Below, piece after piece: positions 1-6,422 of a DNA stretch of 7,227 nucleotides. Origin of the DNA: Thermogutta sp. GTDB lineage: Bacteria; Planctomycetota; Planctomycetia; Pirellulales; Thermoguttaceae. A program made the position numbers and the translations under genes. Where the stretch lies: positions 330-7,556 of the forward strand of contig NZ_JACIYL010000144.1 in NCBI RefSeq assembly GCF_014359955.1, in the 5' to 3' direction. The notes below the pieces were generated by a model, which was given only the letters and a program-made list of their open reading frames with translations, was not told where the DNA came from and did no database searches. Each line of letters begins with the position of its first letter. The stretch's first letter is position 1.

Positions 1-1395
1 AATATCCTGCTTGCGAATAGACTGCCGCAGTTTTTTCATTCGCCGCTTGCGCTCTGTGATCGGCATGGTACACGCTTGATGAATCGCGGAGGCAACCTGC
101 TGGACATGGAACGGGTTCACAAGGATGGCCCCATTTTGCAGTTGAGAAGCTGCTCCGGCAAATTCACTCAGAATCAGCACTCCGTCATTATCCACGTTCG
201 TCACGCAGTATTCTTTGGCGATCAAGTTCATACCATCTTTGAGCGGCGTGATGAGCGCCACATCAGCCGCGCGGTAATACCCCAGAAGCTCGTCAGGAGC
301 GAGAGAACGGAAGATATAATGGATGGGGACCCAGCCCGGTTTGGTAAACTCACCGTTGATGGCCCCCACAAGCCGTTCGATTTCTGCACGCAACCGGCGG
401 TACTGCGCAACGCCTGTTCTGCTGGGCACTACAACCTGGATCAGCGTGGTCTTGCCCACCAGGTCGGGATACTCCCTTAATGCCTCACGGAATGCCTGCA
501 GCCGGTGGGGAATCCCCTTCGTGTAGTCAAGCCGATCCACTCCCAGCAGGATCTTACAGTCGGCCAATGTTTTGCGGATCCCATCCTTGACTGCCAGGAC
601 TTCTTTAGAGCCTGCCCGGCGAACAAAAGACCGATAATCAATGGAAATGGGGAAATCCCCAATCCGCACGAATCGGTCGTTGACCTGCCCCACAACCACG
701 CGACCACGTCCGTGCCATTTCACGTCCGGCATCAGTGCACGGAAACAATCCAGCAGGTTTCGGCGATCCCGCGCTGTCTGCACCCCCAGGAGATCAAATC
801 GGAGAAGGGCCTTGAGAATCTCCAACCGCCAGGGAATTTTCAGAAAGACGTCGAGCGGCGGAAAGGGAATGTGAAGGAAAAAAGCCACATAGCTGTTCAC
901 CCCCAGAGCACGCAACTCCTGGGCCACCAGCATGAGCTGATAATCGTGTACCCAGACGAAATAATCGGGTTGTGATTCTGCGGCGATGGCCTCCGCGTAC
1001 TTGTGGTTGACCTGCTGGTAGGCCTGCCAATATGTGGGATCGAAATTAGCCAAGGTAGGGAATTCATGGAATAAGGGCCAGATAACTTCGTTGGAGAACC
1101 CCTCGTAGAAAAGTCGTTGTTCCCGACGGGACAATCCAACTGGTGCAATGCGGTAGCCGAGGTCGCGGCCTGCGCGATCGAGGAGCTCACCGAGATTCGG
1201 GGCCGCTTTTTCCTGGGGAATGCCCGGCCAGCCAATCCACACTCCCCCTCTGTTCCGCAACACCGGGGCCAGGGCCGTCACCAGACCGCCGCTGCCGCGG
1301 TCGAGCCGCCAGGTCCCGCTCCGTTCTCGGGTGAGTCTGAGAGGCAAACGATTGGAAACGATGAGCAACCGTTGACCTTTTTTATTGCCGGTCAT
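1..1395 (-). CDS. otsA: Trehalose-6-phosphate synthase (GT20), 3' end cut by window edge
   Basis: Transfers glucose from an NDP-glucose to glucose-6-phosphate, giving trehalose-6-phosphate in the cytoplasm. The frame is open for 465 codons from the ATG at 1395 to base 1 without a stop. E. coli OtsA is about 474 residues, so only a short C-terminal tail should be missing. Family residues are all visible: NRLP with R16, the GG glycine pair at 36-37, GVWIGWPG at 51-58, Y97 and W106 in the FYEGFSNEVIWPLFH stretch, D151 in HDYQL, H175 in FFLHIPFP, R288 and K293 in DRLDYTKG, and D387 and E395 in LKDGMNLIAKE. These match the donor and acceptor contacts known for E. coli OtsA, so the enzyme should be active. 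The start overlaps the otsB 3' end by 14 bases. An AGGAGG Shine-Dalgarno (plus-strand cctcct, 1401-1406) lies inside the last otsB codons, 5 bases from the ATG. Donor specificity (UDP-, ADP- or GDP-glucose) cannot be read from the sequence. A C-terminal extension beyond the window is possible but not seen. Confidence 0.96.
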   Translation of the reverse strand, partial: MTGNKKGQRLLIVSNRLPLRLTRERSGTWRLDRGSGGLVTALAPVLRNRGGVWIGWPGIPQEKAAPNLGELLDRAGRDLGYRIAPVGLSRREQRLFYEGFSNEVIWPLFHEFPTLANFDPTYWQAYQQVNHKYAEAIAAESQPDYFVWVHDYQLMLVAQELRALGVNSYVAFFLHIPFPPLDVFLKIPWRLEILKALLRFDLLGVQTARDRRNLLDCFRALMPDVKWHGRGRVVVGQVNDRFVRIGDFPISIDYRSFVRRAGSKEVLAVKDGIRKTLADCKILLGVDRLDYTKGIPHRLQAFREALREYPDLVGKTTLIQVVVPSRTGVAQYRRLRAEIERLVGAINGEFTKPGWVPIHYIFRSLAPDELLGYYRAADVALITPLKDGMNLIAKEYCVTNVDNDGVLILSEFAGAASQLQNGAILVNPFHVQQVASAIHQACTMPITERKRRMKKLRQSIRKQDI

Positions 1396-2188
1396 GATCT
1401 CCTCCTTTCCTCGCAGCGTTCAGCCAGCGATGAAGGAAGTCGTGAACTTCCCCTTCATTTTCCAGACGAACGTCTGCGTACGTCTCCCGTGGCGTCGGAC
1501 TGACGAGCACACTCAGCCCCGCTTCTCCTAGAGCACGAAAGGCATCCTCGTCCGTTCGATCGTCTCCCAGAAAAGCCACCACCGTTCTCCGATCCCCCAG
1601 TTCCTGAAGAATTCCCCGCACGGCGTCCCCTTTTGTAGGTCCCGGTATCTGGAGTTCCACTCCAAGATGGAAGGCTTTCCTCTCCAAAAGGCCGCTGGGA
1701 TCCTGCCGATGGAGAAAGTCCGCGATTGACCGCTGCAGCCGTTCCACCTCCTGGTCAGGCAGGCCGCGGAAGTGGATCGCGAGGCATCCCACTTTCCGTT
1801 CCATCCGCACATGCGGCCATTCTCGAGAAAGCTCTGTTCTAATTGTGTCGAGGAGTTGCTCGGCGTGTGGATCCGGTTCCCACACCCACCGTCGGCCGTC
1901 CGGAAAAAGCCGCTCGCGGCCATGACTGCCCCAGATTTCCACTCCTGAGAGGGGAAGAAGAACCGTGAGGTCCTCAGCCAGCCGTCCGGTCACCACAATC
2001 ACTCGGGTTCCTTCTCGCTGAATGTCCCCCAAAAGGGCAGGAACCCAGGAATAGGGAACGGCTTTTCGTGGGTCCTCACAAAAAGGTGCCAAGGTTCCGT
2101 CGTAATCGCAAAGGAGAACCCCCTGAGCCCCTTGTGCCAGCGAGTCGAAAATCGCTGGCAATTTGTGAGGGTTTTTCAGGATCTCCAT
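1382..2188 (-). CDS. otsB: Trehalose-6-phosphate phosphatase (HAD superfamily)
   Basis: Removes phosphate from trehalose-6-phosphate to release trehalose, the second step after OtsA. The 268-residue length is normal for OtsB. HAD motifs are all present: motif I DYDGT with nucleophile D28 and acid/base D30, motif II VVTGR with T67, the motif III lysine K186 in GPTKGDA, and motif IV GDDRTDED with D209, D210 and D213. GSHGRE (87-92) and HLGVELQ (174-180) belong to the cap region that binds the sugar phosphate. It overlaps the upstream GT4 gene by 13 bases and the downstream otsA by 14. The ATG at 2188 has an AAAGGA element 13 bases upstream (2202-2207), rather far for a Shine-Dalgarno, so translation may depend on coupling to the upstream gene. 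The C-terminus is basic and polar (RKGGDHDRQ), partly because these codons also hold the otsA ribosome binding site. Function is secure from motifs and from its partner next door. Confidence 0.96.
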   Translation of the reverse strand: MEILKNPHKLPAIFDSLAQGAQGVLLCDYDGTLAPFCEDPRKAVPYSWVPALLGDIQREGTRVIVVTGRLAEDLTVLLPLSGVEIWGSHGRERLFPDGRRWVWEPDPHAEQLLDTIRTELSREWPHVRMERKVGCLAIHFRGLPDQEVERLQRSIADFLHRQDPSGLLERKAFHLGVELQIPGPTKGDAVRGILQELGDRRTVVAFLGDDRTDEDAFRALGEAGLSVLVSPTPRETYADVRLENEGEVHDFLHRWLNAARKGGDHDRQ

Positions 2189-3429
2189 TGGGTCGTGTCA
2201 ATCCTTTCGATTTCGCGGCGGAGCAGGGCCACCATCAAGGTCAGATGGTCGCGTGCCAGCCGAGTCATGAGGAAATTTTCTCGCACGTACTTCCGCCCTT
2301 TCTCGCCCATACGCTGGGCCTGATCAGGGCGTTCCAGGAGATAGCGAATTCGCATGGCGGCCCCCTCCGGAGAACTCACCAGGAAACCGGTGTGGTGGTT
2401 GATCACCTGGAGTCGGATTCCCCCTGCATTCCCCCCAATCACCGGTTTGCCTTTCCAGAGAGCTTCGGTCACCGTCAGCCCAAATCCCTCCCGGGTAGAC
2501 TTCTGAAGGACAATCGTGGCCAGTCGCTGAAAGGCGTTAACAATGCGGTGGGCATCACTGGGAAGTTCCAAAACGTGGATGTTGGGATCGCCCGCGGCTG
2601 CCGCGCGAACTTCCGCAAGGACCATGCCGCCCTCGGGATCGTCGGTAGCTCCACCTCCCGCCAGCACGAGTTGAACAGACGGGAAAAACCGCTTGGTGAT
2701 CTGGTACGCGCGGATAACGCCAAGCGGATCCTTGAAGCGATCAAATCGCGACACCTGAACAAGCAAGGGACGCCCTCTGTCCAGGTTGAAATCGCTGGCT
2801 ACTGCGTCAATGAAATCCTCCGAGAGGTCACAGTTTTTTCCACTGAACGGGTCGATCGCTGGAGCAATCAGGTATTGCGGGTGAGGAAGTGCCCGGGCAA
2901 AGTCGGGGAGGGAAAAGATGCTGGCATCGTAGTCTTTCAGAAATTGACGCAGGTACCGCCACACGATTCGGTCCGGATGACTGGCGTCGATGTGACACCG
3001 CCAAATCCATTTCCCCTTCCGCTCAGGAAAGTGCCGAATGAGCGCTGCCGGCTGCGGATCATGGATAAACACCACATCCGCTTCCTTGAGCACGGGAGCC
3101 AACCGCTCGGCATTTTCCGCGTTGACCTGTTCGTAAACCGCCAGATCGTGTTCGCTGGGTCGATCCACGGCGCCCTGAAGACAGTTATGGAATTTTTTGG
3201 TGCAGGTGAAAAACGCCGCGTTCCCCTCGATCACATGCCATTCCGCATTGACGCCAAGTTCGTGGAGGAGAGGAACCAACTGATTGAGAATCTCAGCGAC
3301 CCCTCCACCCACTCTTGTCGAGTTGACGTGGACGACTTTCATCCCCTTGAGTGGCTCAGCCAACTGTCGTAACTGGGCCACCGCGTCGGGACCAGCAACC
3401 TCTGCGTAGCGTTCAAGAAGTTCCGTCAT
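2176..3429 (-). CDS. treT: TreT-type trehalose glycosyltransferring synthase (GT4 family)
   Basis: The predicted reaction is the reversible transfer of glucose from an NDP-glucose directly to glucose, giving trehalose, as known for TreT of Thermococcus, Pyrococcus and Thermoproteus. The protein has 417 residues, close to archaeal TreT (about 410-415). Visible marks are VHVNSTRVGGGVAEIL (33-48, donor loop and TreT signature), VIEGN (66-70), FIHDPQPAALI (121-131), WIWRCHID (141-148), the GT4 donor site VSRFDRFKDP (226-235, R228 and K233), and EGFGLTVTE (314-322, the E-x7-E motif) followed by GKPVIGGNAGGI. The match to TreT along its whole length, recalled from family knowledge, is much better than to generic GT4 enzymes. 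The start is set by a 4-base ATGA overlap with the upstream gene and a GGAG element 5 bases away (3435-3438). Sitting directly ahead of otsB and otsA, it supplies a second potential trehalose route. Alternatives are a trehalose phosphorylase-like or a glucosylglycerol/glycerate-forming GT4. The substrate is inferred. Confidence 0.85.
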   Translation of the reverse strand: MTELLERYAEVAGPDAVAQLRQLAEPLKGMKVVHVNSTRVGGGVAEILNQLVPLLHELGVNAEWHVIEGNAAFFTCTKKFHNCLQGAVDRPSEHDLAVYEQVNAENAERLAPVLKEADVVFIHDPQPAALIRHFPERKGKWIWRCHIDASHPDRIVWRYLRQFLKDYDASIFSLPDFARALPHPQYLIAPAIDPFSGKNCDLSEDFIDAVASDFNLDRGRPLLVQVSRFDRFKDPLGVIRAYQITKRFFPSVQLVLAGGGATDDPEGGMVLAEVRAAAAGDPNIHVLELPSDAHRIVNAFQRLATIVLQKSTREGFGLTVTEALWKGKPVIGGNAGGIRLQVINHHTGFLVSSPEGAAMRIRYLLERPDQAQRMGEKGRKYVRENFLMTRLARDHLTLMVALLRREIERIDTTQWRS

Positions 3430-4079
3430 ACCTTCTCCACATGCAAGAAAGATTGGAATGCATTGATCAACTGTGAGCGCAAATCGGTCAGACTGCCGAA
3501 ATACGGATCAATTTCAGACAGAGCATGCCTTAAAGGCTCATAACCCTCCCCTAACCCCTCCAGCCAGGCCGAGAAGTCGTCGCAGCAGATTGGAGATCGC
3601 CGCCTCGCGTCGATGACATGGTAAAACACCGAGCCCGGCGAAAGCTCCGGCAGCAAGGCCGCCAGGTCCTCCACGGTCTCCGCCCGACGTCCCGTATCGA
3701 ACACCACGATTTGGGCTCGCAGGAAATAAAACGGCCGGGTGGCGGGGATCCACGCCAGCCACTCCTTCTGTTCGATTCTCTGCTCGATCAGCTCAATGAT
3801 TTCGCCGCGAAGGACCTCCAGGTCGCTATAATCCGCCGGATCAATGATCGCCAGCAATTCTGCCAAAACTTCGTCTCGGATTTCCCGATACACCCAAACC
3901 GCGAAGTCGTTTTTGAACTCCGGGTCGTCAAACCGAGGCTGAAGCAAAGCACCCCAGAAATGATGGTAGATGCACTCGGTCGGCGCCATGGCCAGCGCCG
4001 CTTTGAACTCACTGAGATTGCTCGCCCTGAGCCCTGTTGAGAGAGGAATCAGTGCGCAGTCTTTGACAATGAAAGTCAT
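3426..4079 (-). CDS. DUF5752-like protein with two internally repeated halves; first gene of trehalose operon
   Basis: A 217-residue protein of unknown biochemical function. It resembles what I remember as DUF5752, but I cannot run a profile search. No signal peptide or membrane segment is visible, so it is probably cytoplasmic. The sequence falls into two similar halves, about residues 3-104 and 117-215. Both show a TG-x-RA element (15-19; 129-133), a YH pair (38-39; 153-154), DF-x-x-W (58-62; 168-172), IDP (79-81; 190-192) and an LR (90-91; 200-201), with nearly equal spacing between them. The second half lacks the PRFDDPEFKN stretch and carries a CC pair (165-166). No catalytic motif is recognised. 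The ATG at 4079 has an AAGGAG element (4089-4094) 9 bases upstream. The stop overlaps the TreT start by 4 bases, so the two are probably made in matched amounts. A regulatory or partner role for TreT is a guess from position only. Confidence 0.85.
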   Translation of the reverse strand: MTFIVKDCALIPLSTGLRASNLSEFKAALAMAPTECIYHHFWGALLQPRFDDPEFKNDFAVWVYREIRDEVLAELLAIIDPADYSDLEVLRGEIIELIEQRIEQKEWLAWIPATRPFYFLRAQIVVFDTGRRAETVEDLAALLPELSPGSVFYHVIDARRRSPICCDDFSAWLEGLGEGYEPLRHALSEIDPYFGSLTDLRSQLINAFQSFLHVEKV

Positions 4080-4126
4080 TCTGGTTATCTCCTTTTCCAG
4101 TTGTCTTCACCGCTGGTGGCGCAACA

Positions 4127-4148
4127 CTCGAGAATGGATTTTCTCGGG
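4127..4148. other. Hairpin in the leader of the trehalose operon
   Basis: CTCGAGAA (4127-4134) pairs with TTCTCGGG (4141-4148) as an 8-bp stem with one G-T wobble and a 6-base loop. It lies about 50-70 bases upstream of the first operon start codon on the minus strand. There is no following T run in either direction, so it does not look like an intrinsic terminator. A role in mRNA stability or in control of translation is possible, and chance cannot be excluded. Confidence 0.35.
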
Positions 4149-4208
4149 GATGGCTACCCAAACGATGCACATTCGTTCCCGCGTGGATCATGCAAGCGTT
4201 CAGAGTGC

Positions 4209-4240
4209 CGCCGGCCACCGGCGCCGCTGCGGAGGGCGCC
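4209..4240. other. Two overlapping, mutually exclusive GC-rich hairpins
   Basis: Hairpin A pairs CGCCGG (4209-4214) with CCGGCG (4218-4223) around the loop CCA. Hairpin B pairs GGCGCC (4220-4225) with GGCGCC (4235-4240) around a 9-base loop. They share bases 4220-4223, so only one can form at a time. They sit in the spacer between the divergent trehalose and glyS operons and would lie in the trehalose leader if transcription starts near 4245. The pairing is seen directly; any switching function is speculation. Confidence 0.35.
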
Positions 4241-4250
4241 TGTTACGGTG

Positions 4251-4256
4251 AATATA
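4251..4256 (-). promoter_or_regulatory. Weak candidate -10 element for the trehalose operon
   Basis: On the minus strand these bases read TATATT, five of six matches to TATAAT, about 170 bases upstream of the first operon gene. The matching -35 position, 17 bases further upstream, reads TGGTCG and agrees with TTGACA at only three places. It is the best -10 I found on this strand, but planctomycete promoters are poorly defined by this consensus. If real, the leader would be roughly 165 bases and would contain the hairpins at 4209-4240 and 4127-4148. Confidence 0.2.
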
Positions 4257-4475
4257 CGTGCGAGGCTCTCCACCGACCACCTACCGCTTTGGGTGAGTGA
4301 TCTGAATAGACATGAAGAGGTCTAATATTTGCGGCATGAGCCGAAAACGATAACACTTTTTTGCCAAACTGTTGCCCTGACCTTTATTTTGGGCCCCAAG
4401 ATCGGCCGAGTCAAGCCTACTGAGACTTTCGCCGCGGTTTCCAGACCGCAATGTGGTGAATAGACGTCCGGTCCG

Positions 4476-4504
4476 CCGCGAGGTAAATTAAACCGTTTAC
4501 GCGG
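4476..4504. promoter_or_regulatory. Nested inverted repeat containing a LacI-operator-like palindrome
   Basis: TAAACCGTTTA (4489-4499) is a perfect 11-bp palindrome around a central C, the form of many LacI-family operators. The same stretch can instead fold as an RNA hairpin: GTAAA (4483-4487) with TTTAC (4496-4500), extended outward across a 3-base bulge by CCGC (4476-4479) with GCGG (4501-4504). It lies about 100-125 bases upstream of the glyS start and about 410 bases upstream of the trehalose operon. It could be an operator, a leader hairpin or chance. No regulator gene is present in the window to support the operator reading. Confidence 0.3.
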
Positions 4505-4601
4505 CCATTCACAACTCCGATCGCTTTGGCAAACTGCCATTCCGAAGGGCGTCCGCACTGAGAAAGAGTCCGCATCGCAACCATTTGGAGGAAACACGGA
4601 C

Positions 4602-6230
4602 ATGAACATGGATGCGCTTGTAGCACTGTGCAAACGGAGGGGGTTTCTTTTCCAATCCAGCGAAATTTACGGAGGAATTAACGGTTTCTGGGACTACGGT
4701 CCGCTGGGGGTGGAGCTCAAACGCAATATCCGCGAGGCATGGTGGTACGACAACGTGACCTCTCACAACGAACTTGTCGTGCCGCCGGGTGCCCCGTCCG
4801 CGTTCCAAATGGTGGGCATCGACTCCACCATTATCATGCATCCCCAGGTGTGGAAATGCTCCGGACATTACGACCTTTTTCATGATTACATGGTGGATTG
4901 CCGGGAAACCAAAAAACGTTACCGCTACGACCAGGTTCAGGGAAGATGGGTAGAATACAACGGTCAGCGAATTTTTGTGACTACCGAGGCTGTCGGTGAG
5001 GAAGCGCTGGCCGACGTGGAACACAAGGCCCTTCGCTTCTTCAATCTTCGCACCAAGGAGGCCGACCGGCTCGCCTGGCATTCGCCGCTCGTGTCGCTCA
5101 CCACGGTAGAAGATTTTTCGCAGGTGCTTGCCCCGGACGCCAAAACCCTGGGCACACTCACGCCTCCCCGCGAGTTCAATCTGATGTTTAAAACCTATGT
5201 TGGCGCCTTAAGTGGTGAGGAAAACGTGGCTTTTCTCCGTCCAGAAACGGCACAGGGCATTTTTGTAAATTTCAAAAATGTACTAGACAGCACCCGCGTA
5301 AAAATCCCTTTTGGAATTGCCCAAATGGGCAAGAGTTTTCGGAACGAAATCACGCCAAGATACTTCACGTTCCGGTCGCGGGAGTTCGAACAGATGGAAA
5401 TCGAATTTTTCTGCCGACCGGAGACTTCTCGGGCCTGGTATGAATACTGGCGGCAGCGTCGATTCAACTGGTACATCAGTTTGGGCCTTGCCAGCGAACG
5501 GTTGCGCCTTCGGGATCATTCGCCAGACGAATTGAGTCACTACTCCTGCGGCACGGCAGACGTGGAATATGCTTTTCCTTTCCTTGCCCCGGGAGATTTC
5601 GGTGAACTTGAGGGCATCGCCCACCGTGGTGATTTCGATCTGCGAAGTCATATGGAGGGCAAACTCATCCGAAAGGGCAATGAACTGGTGGTGGAGCTCG
5701 GGCCGGACGGTCAGCCCAAGTATCGCGGCAGCGGGAAAGATCTTACCTATTTCGATGAAGAAACTCGGGAAAGATTTATCCCACACGTGATTGAACCCTC
5801 GGCCGGGGCAGACCGGGCTGCGCTGGCTTTTCTGTGCGAGGCCTACGCCGAGGACATGGTGCCCGACGAGAAAGGCGTTCCCACAAAACGGGTGGTGCTT
5901 CGTCTCCACCCCAGGCTGGCCCCCATCAAAGTTGCCGTGTTTCCCCTGGTCAAGAAAGACGGCATGCCCGAAATTGCCCAGCGGATTTACGCCGAACTGA
6001 AACCGCACTTCAATTGCTTTTACGACGAGAAAGGGGCTGTGGGGAGACGCTACCGGCGTCAGGACGAGATCGGCACACCCTACTGCATCACGGTGGACAG
6101 CCAAACCCTTCAGGATGATACCGTCACGGTGAGGGATCGCGATACCCTCCGGCAGTGGAGAATCAAGGCGGATGACTGTGTGGAGGTGATCCGCGGGTTG
6201 ATTCGCGGCACGTACACTGTTCCTGAATGA
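4602..6230 (+). CDS. glyS: Glycyl-tRNA synthetase, single-chain class II (alpha2 type)
   Basis: Charges tRNA-Gly with glycine using ATP, acting as a cytoplasmic homodimer. The protein has 542 residues, longer than many bacterial members (about 450-510). The N-terminus has FLFQSSEIYGGINGFWDYGPLG (15-36), typical of this type. Motif 2 is FRNEITPR (246-253) with FRSREFEQMEIEFF (257-270), preceded by FLRPETAQGIFVNF (211-224). Motif 3 is GADR (402-405) in PSAGADRAALAFL. The anticodon-binding domain starts near 433 (LRLHPRLAPIKVAVFPLVKK) and includes YDEKGAVGRRYRRQDEIGTPYC. The ATG at 4602 has GGAGGA (4587-4592) 9 bases upstream; a second ATG at 4608 is less well placed. Oddly, the region between DCRETKKR (99-106) and FNLMFKT (192-198) is long and lacks the Cys pairs common in bacterial homologues (only C100 remains). 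It is transcribed away from the trehalose operon. Other names for this gene are glyQS and glyRS. Confidence 0.97.
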   Translation: MNMDALVALCKRRGFLFQSSEIYGGINGFWDYGPLGVELKRNIREAWWYDNVTSHNELVVPPGAPSAFQMVGIDSTIIMHPQVWKCSGHYDLFHDYMVDCRETKKRYRYDQVQGRWVEYNGQRIFVTTEAVGEEALADVEHKALRFFNLRTKEADRLAWHSPLVSLTTVEDFSQVLAPDAKTLGTLTPPREFNLMFKTYVGALSGEENVAFLRPETAQGIFVNFKNVLDSTRVKIPFGIAQMGKSFRNEITPRYFTFRSREFEQMEIEFFCRPETSRAWYEYWRQRRFNWYISLGLASERLRLRDHSPDELSHYSCGTADVEYAFPFLAPGDFGELEGIAHRGDFDLRSHMEGKLIRKGNELVVELGPDGQPKYRGSGKDLTYFDEETRERFIPHVIEPSAGADRAALAFLCEAYAEDMVPDEKGVPTKRVVLRLHPRLAPIKVAVFPLVKKDGMPEIAQRIYAELKPHFNCFYDEKGAVGRRYRRQDEIGTPYCITVDSQTLQDDTVTVRDRDTLRQWRIKADDCVEVIRGLIRGTYTVPE

Positions 6231-6298
6231 AGTAGTCAAAAAAGCCACAGCCAAACTTACTTGGCGTGCAGGTCGCCCCCGCTTTATGGGTATTCGGC

Positions 6299-6323
6299 AG
6301 GCGCCGGACAGGTTCCGGTGCTT
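6299..6323 (+). terminator. Strong hairpin after glyS, possible terminator
   Basis: AGGCGCCGGA (6299-6308) pairs with TCCGGTGCTT (6314-6323) as a 10-bp GC-rich stem with two G-T wobbles and a 5-base loop, 69-93 bases after the glyS stop. The downstream T content is poor (TTAACGGCCATTTTC), so it is not a textbook intrinsic terminator. It may act as a weak terminator or as a 3' stabilising stem. Confidence 0.4.
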
Positions 6324-6359
6324 AACGGCCATTTTCTCCGGTTGACCAGAATCGCCCGG

Positions 6360-6389
6360 CTATTCGTGTTTCGTCTATTTGTGTTTCGT
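6360..6389. repeat. 15-bp tandem repeat, two copies
   Basis: The unit CTATTCGTGTTTCGT (6360-6374) is followed at once by CTATTTGTGTTTCGT (6375-6389); 14 of 15 bases agree. It resembles the short ATTCGTGTT-type intergenic repeats I recall from several environmental phyla including planctomycetes, but I could not check that. It lies between glyS and the next gene, downstream of the hairpin at 6299-6323. Confidence 0.8.
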
Positions 6390-6390
6390 G

Positions 6391-6411
6391 GGCGTGCCTG
6401 GCGTGCCACGC
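6391..6411. repeat. 9-bp tandem repeat ending in a small dyad
   Basis: GGCGTGCCT (6391-6399) is followed directly by GGCGTGCCA (6400-6408), 8 of 9 bases identical. The second copy runs into GCGTG-C-CACGC (6401-6411), an 11-bp palindrome with a central base. A third GGCGTGC core occurs near 6263-6269. Together with the 15-bp repeat just before it, this makes a compact repeat cluster. Confidence 0.65.
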
Positions 6412-6422
6412 GCTCAATCGCG

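Larger units (their letters stand above)
4080..4601. other. Divergent intergenic region, no gene seen
   Basis: About 520 bases separate the minus-strand trehalose operon from the plus-strand glyS, so promoters and leaders for both should lie here. Short ORFs exist on both strands but none has a good ribosome binding site plus protein-like composition. No tRNA cloverleaf is visible, and the T-box consensus (AGGGTGGNACCGCG-like) is absent upstream of glyS. Structured elements are the hairpins at 4127-4148 and 4209-4240, a small stem at 4332-4343 flanked by TTT and AAA, the dyad TTGGGCCCCAA (4389-4399), a stem GCGGT/ACCGC (4434-4449) and the dyad-rich stretch 4476-4504. Bases 4321-4390 are more AT-rich than the surroundings, with a T6 run at 4357-4362. 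I could not assign a convincing glyS promoter. Confidence 0.6.

Noticed and set aside
76..975. Plus-strand ORFs (76-480 and 505-975) and short minus-strand ORFs in the first 1.4 kb that could suggest a broken gene
   Set aside because: The minus-strand frame from 1395 to 1 is continuous and encodes OtsA with all key residues; the short ORFs are shadows in other frames. There is no frameshift.
2068..3372. A 434-codon plus-strand ORF antisense to the TreT gene and the 5' part of otsB
   Set aside because: It has no family-like motifs and no good ribosome binding site, and the opposite strand carries clear GT4 and OtsB motifs. It is a composition effect of GC-biased codons.
4328..4362. A bidirectional terminator at the small TTT-CGGC-ATGA-GCCG-AAA stem with the T6 run nearby
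   Set aside because: The stem has only 4 GC pairs with a mismatch, the T6 run is 13 bases away, and a terminator between two divergent starts has no clear job.
4500..4601. A T-box or other tRNA-sensing leader upstream of glyS
   Set aside because: The bases near 4545 (AAGGGCGTCCGC) loosely recall a T-box, but the conserved AGGGTGGNACCGCG sequence and a matching antiterminator/terminator pair are absent.
4322..4633. A 103-codon minus-strand ORF between the divergent operons
   Set aside because: It starts inside glyS on the opposite strand, has no convincing ribosome binding site and its composition is not protein-like.
5283..6332. A 349-codon minus-strand ORF antisense to glyS
   Set aside because: It mirrors the glyS frame and has no recognisable domain; glyS on the other strand has all class II motifs.
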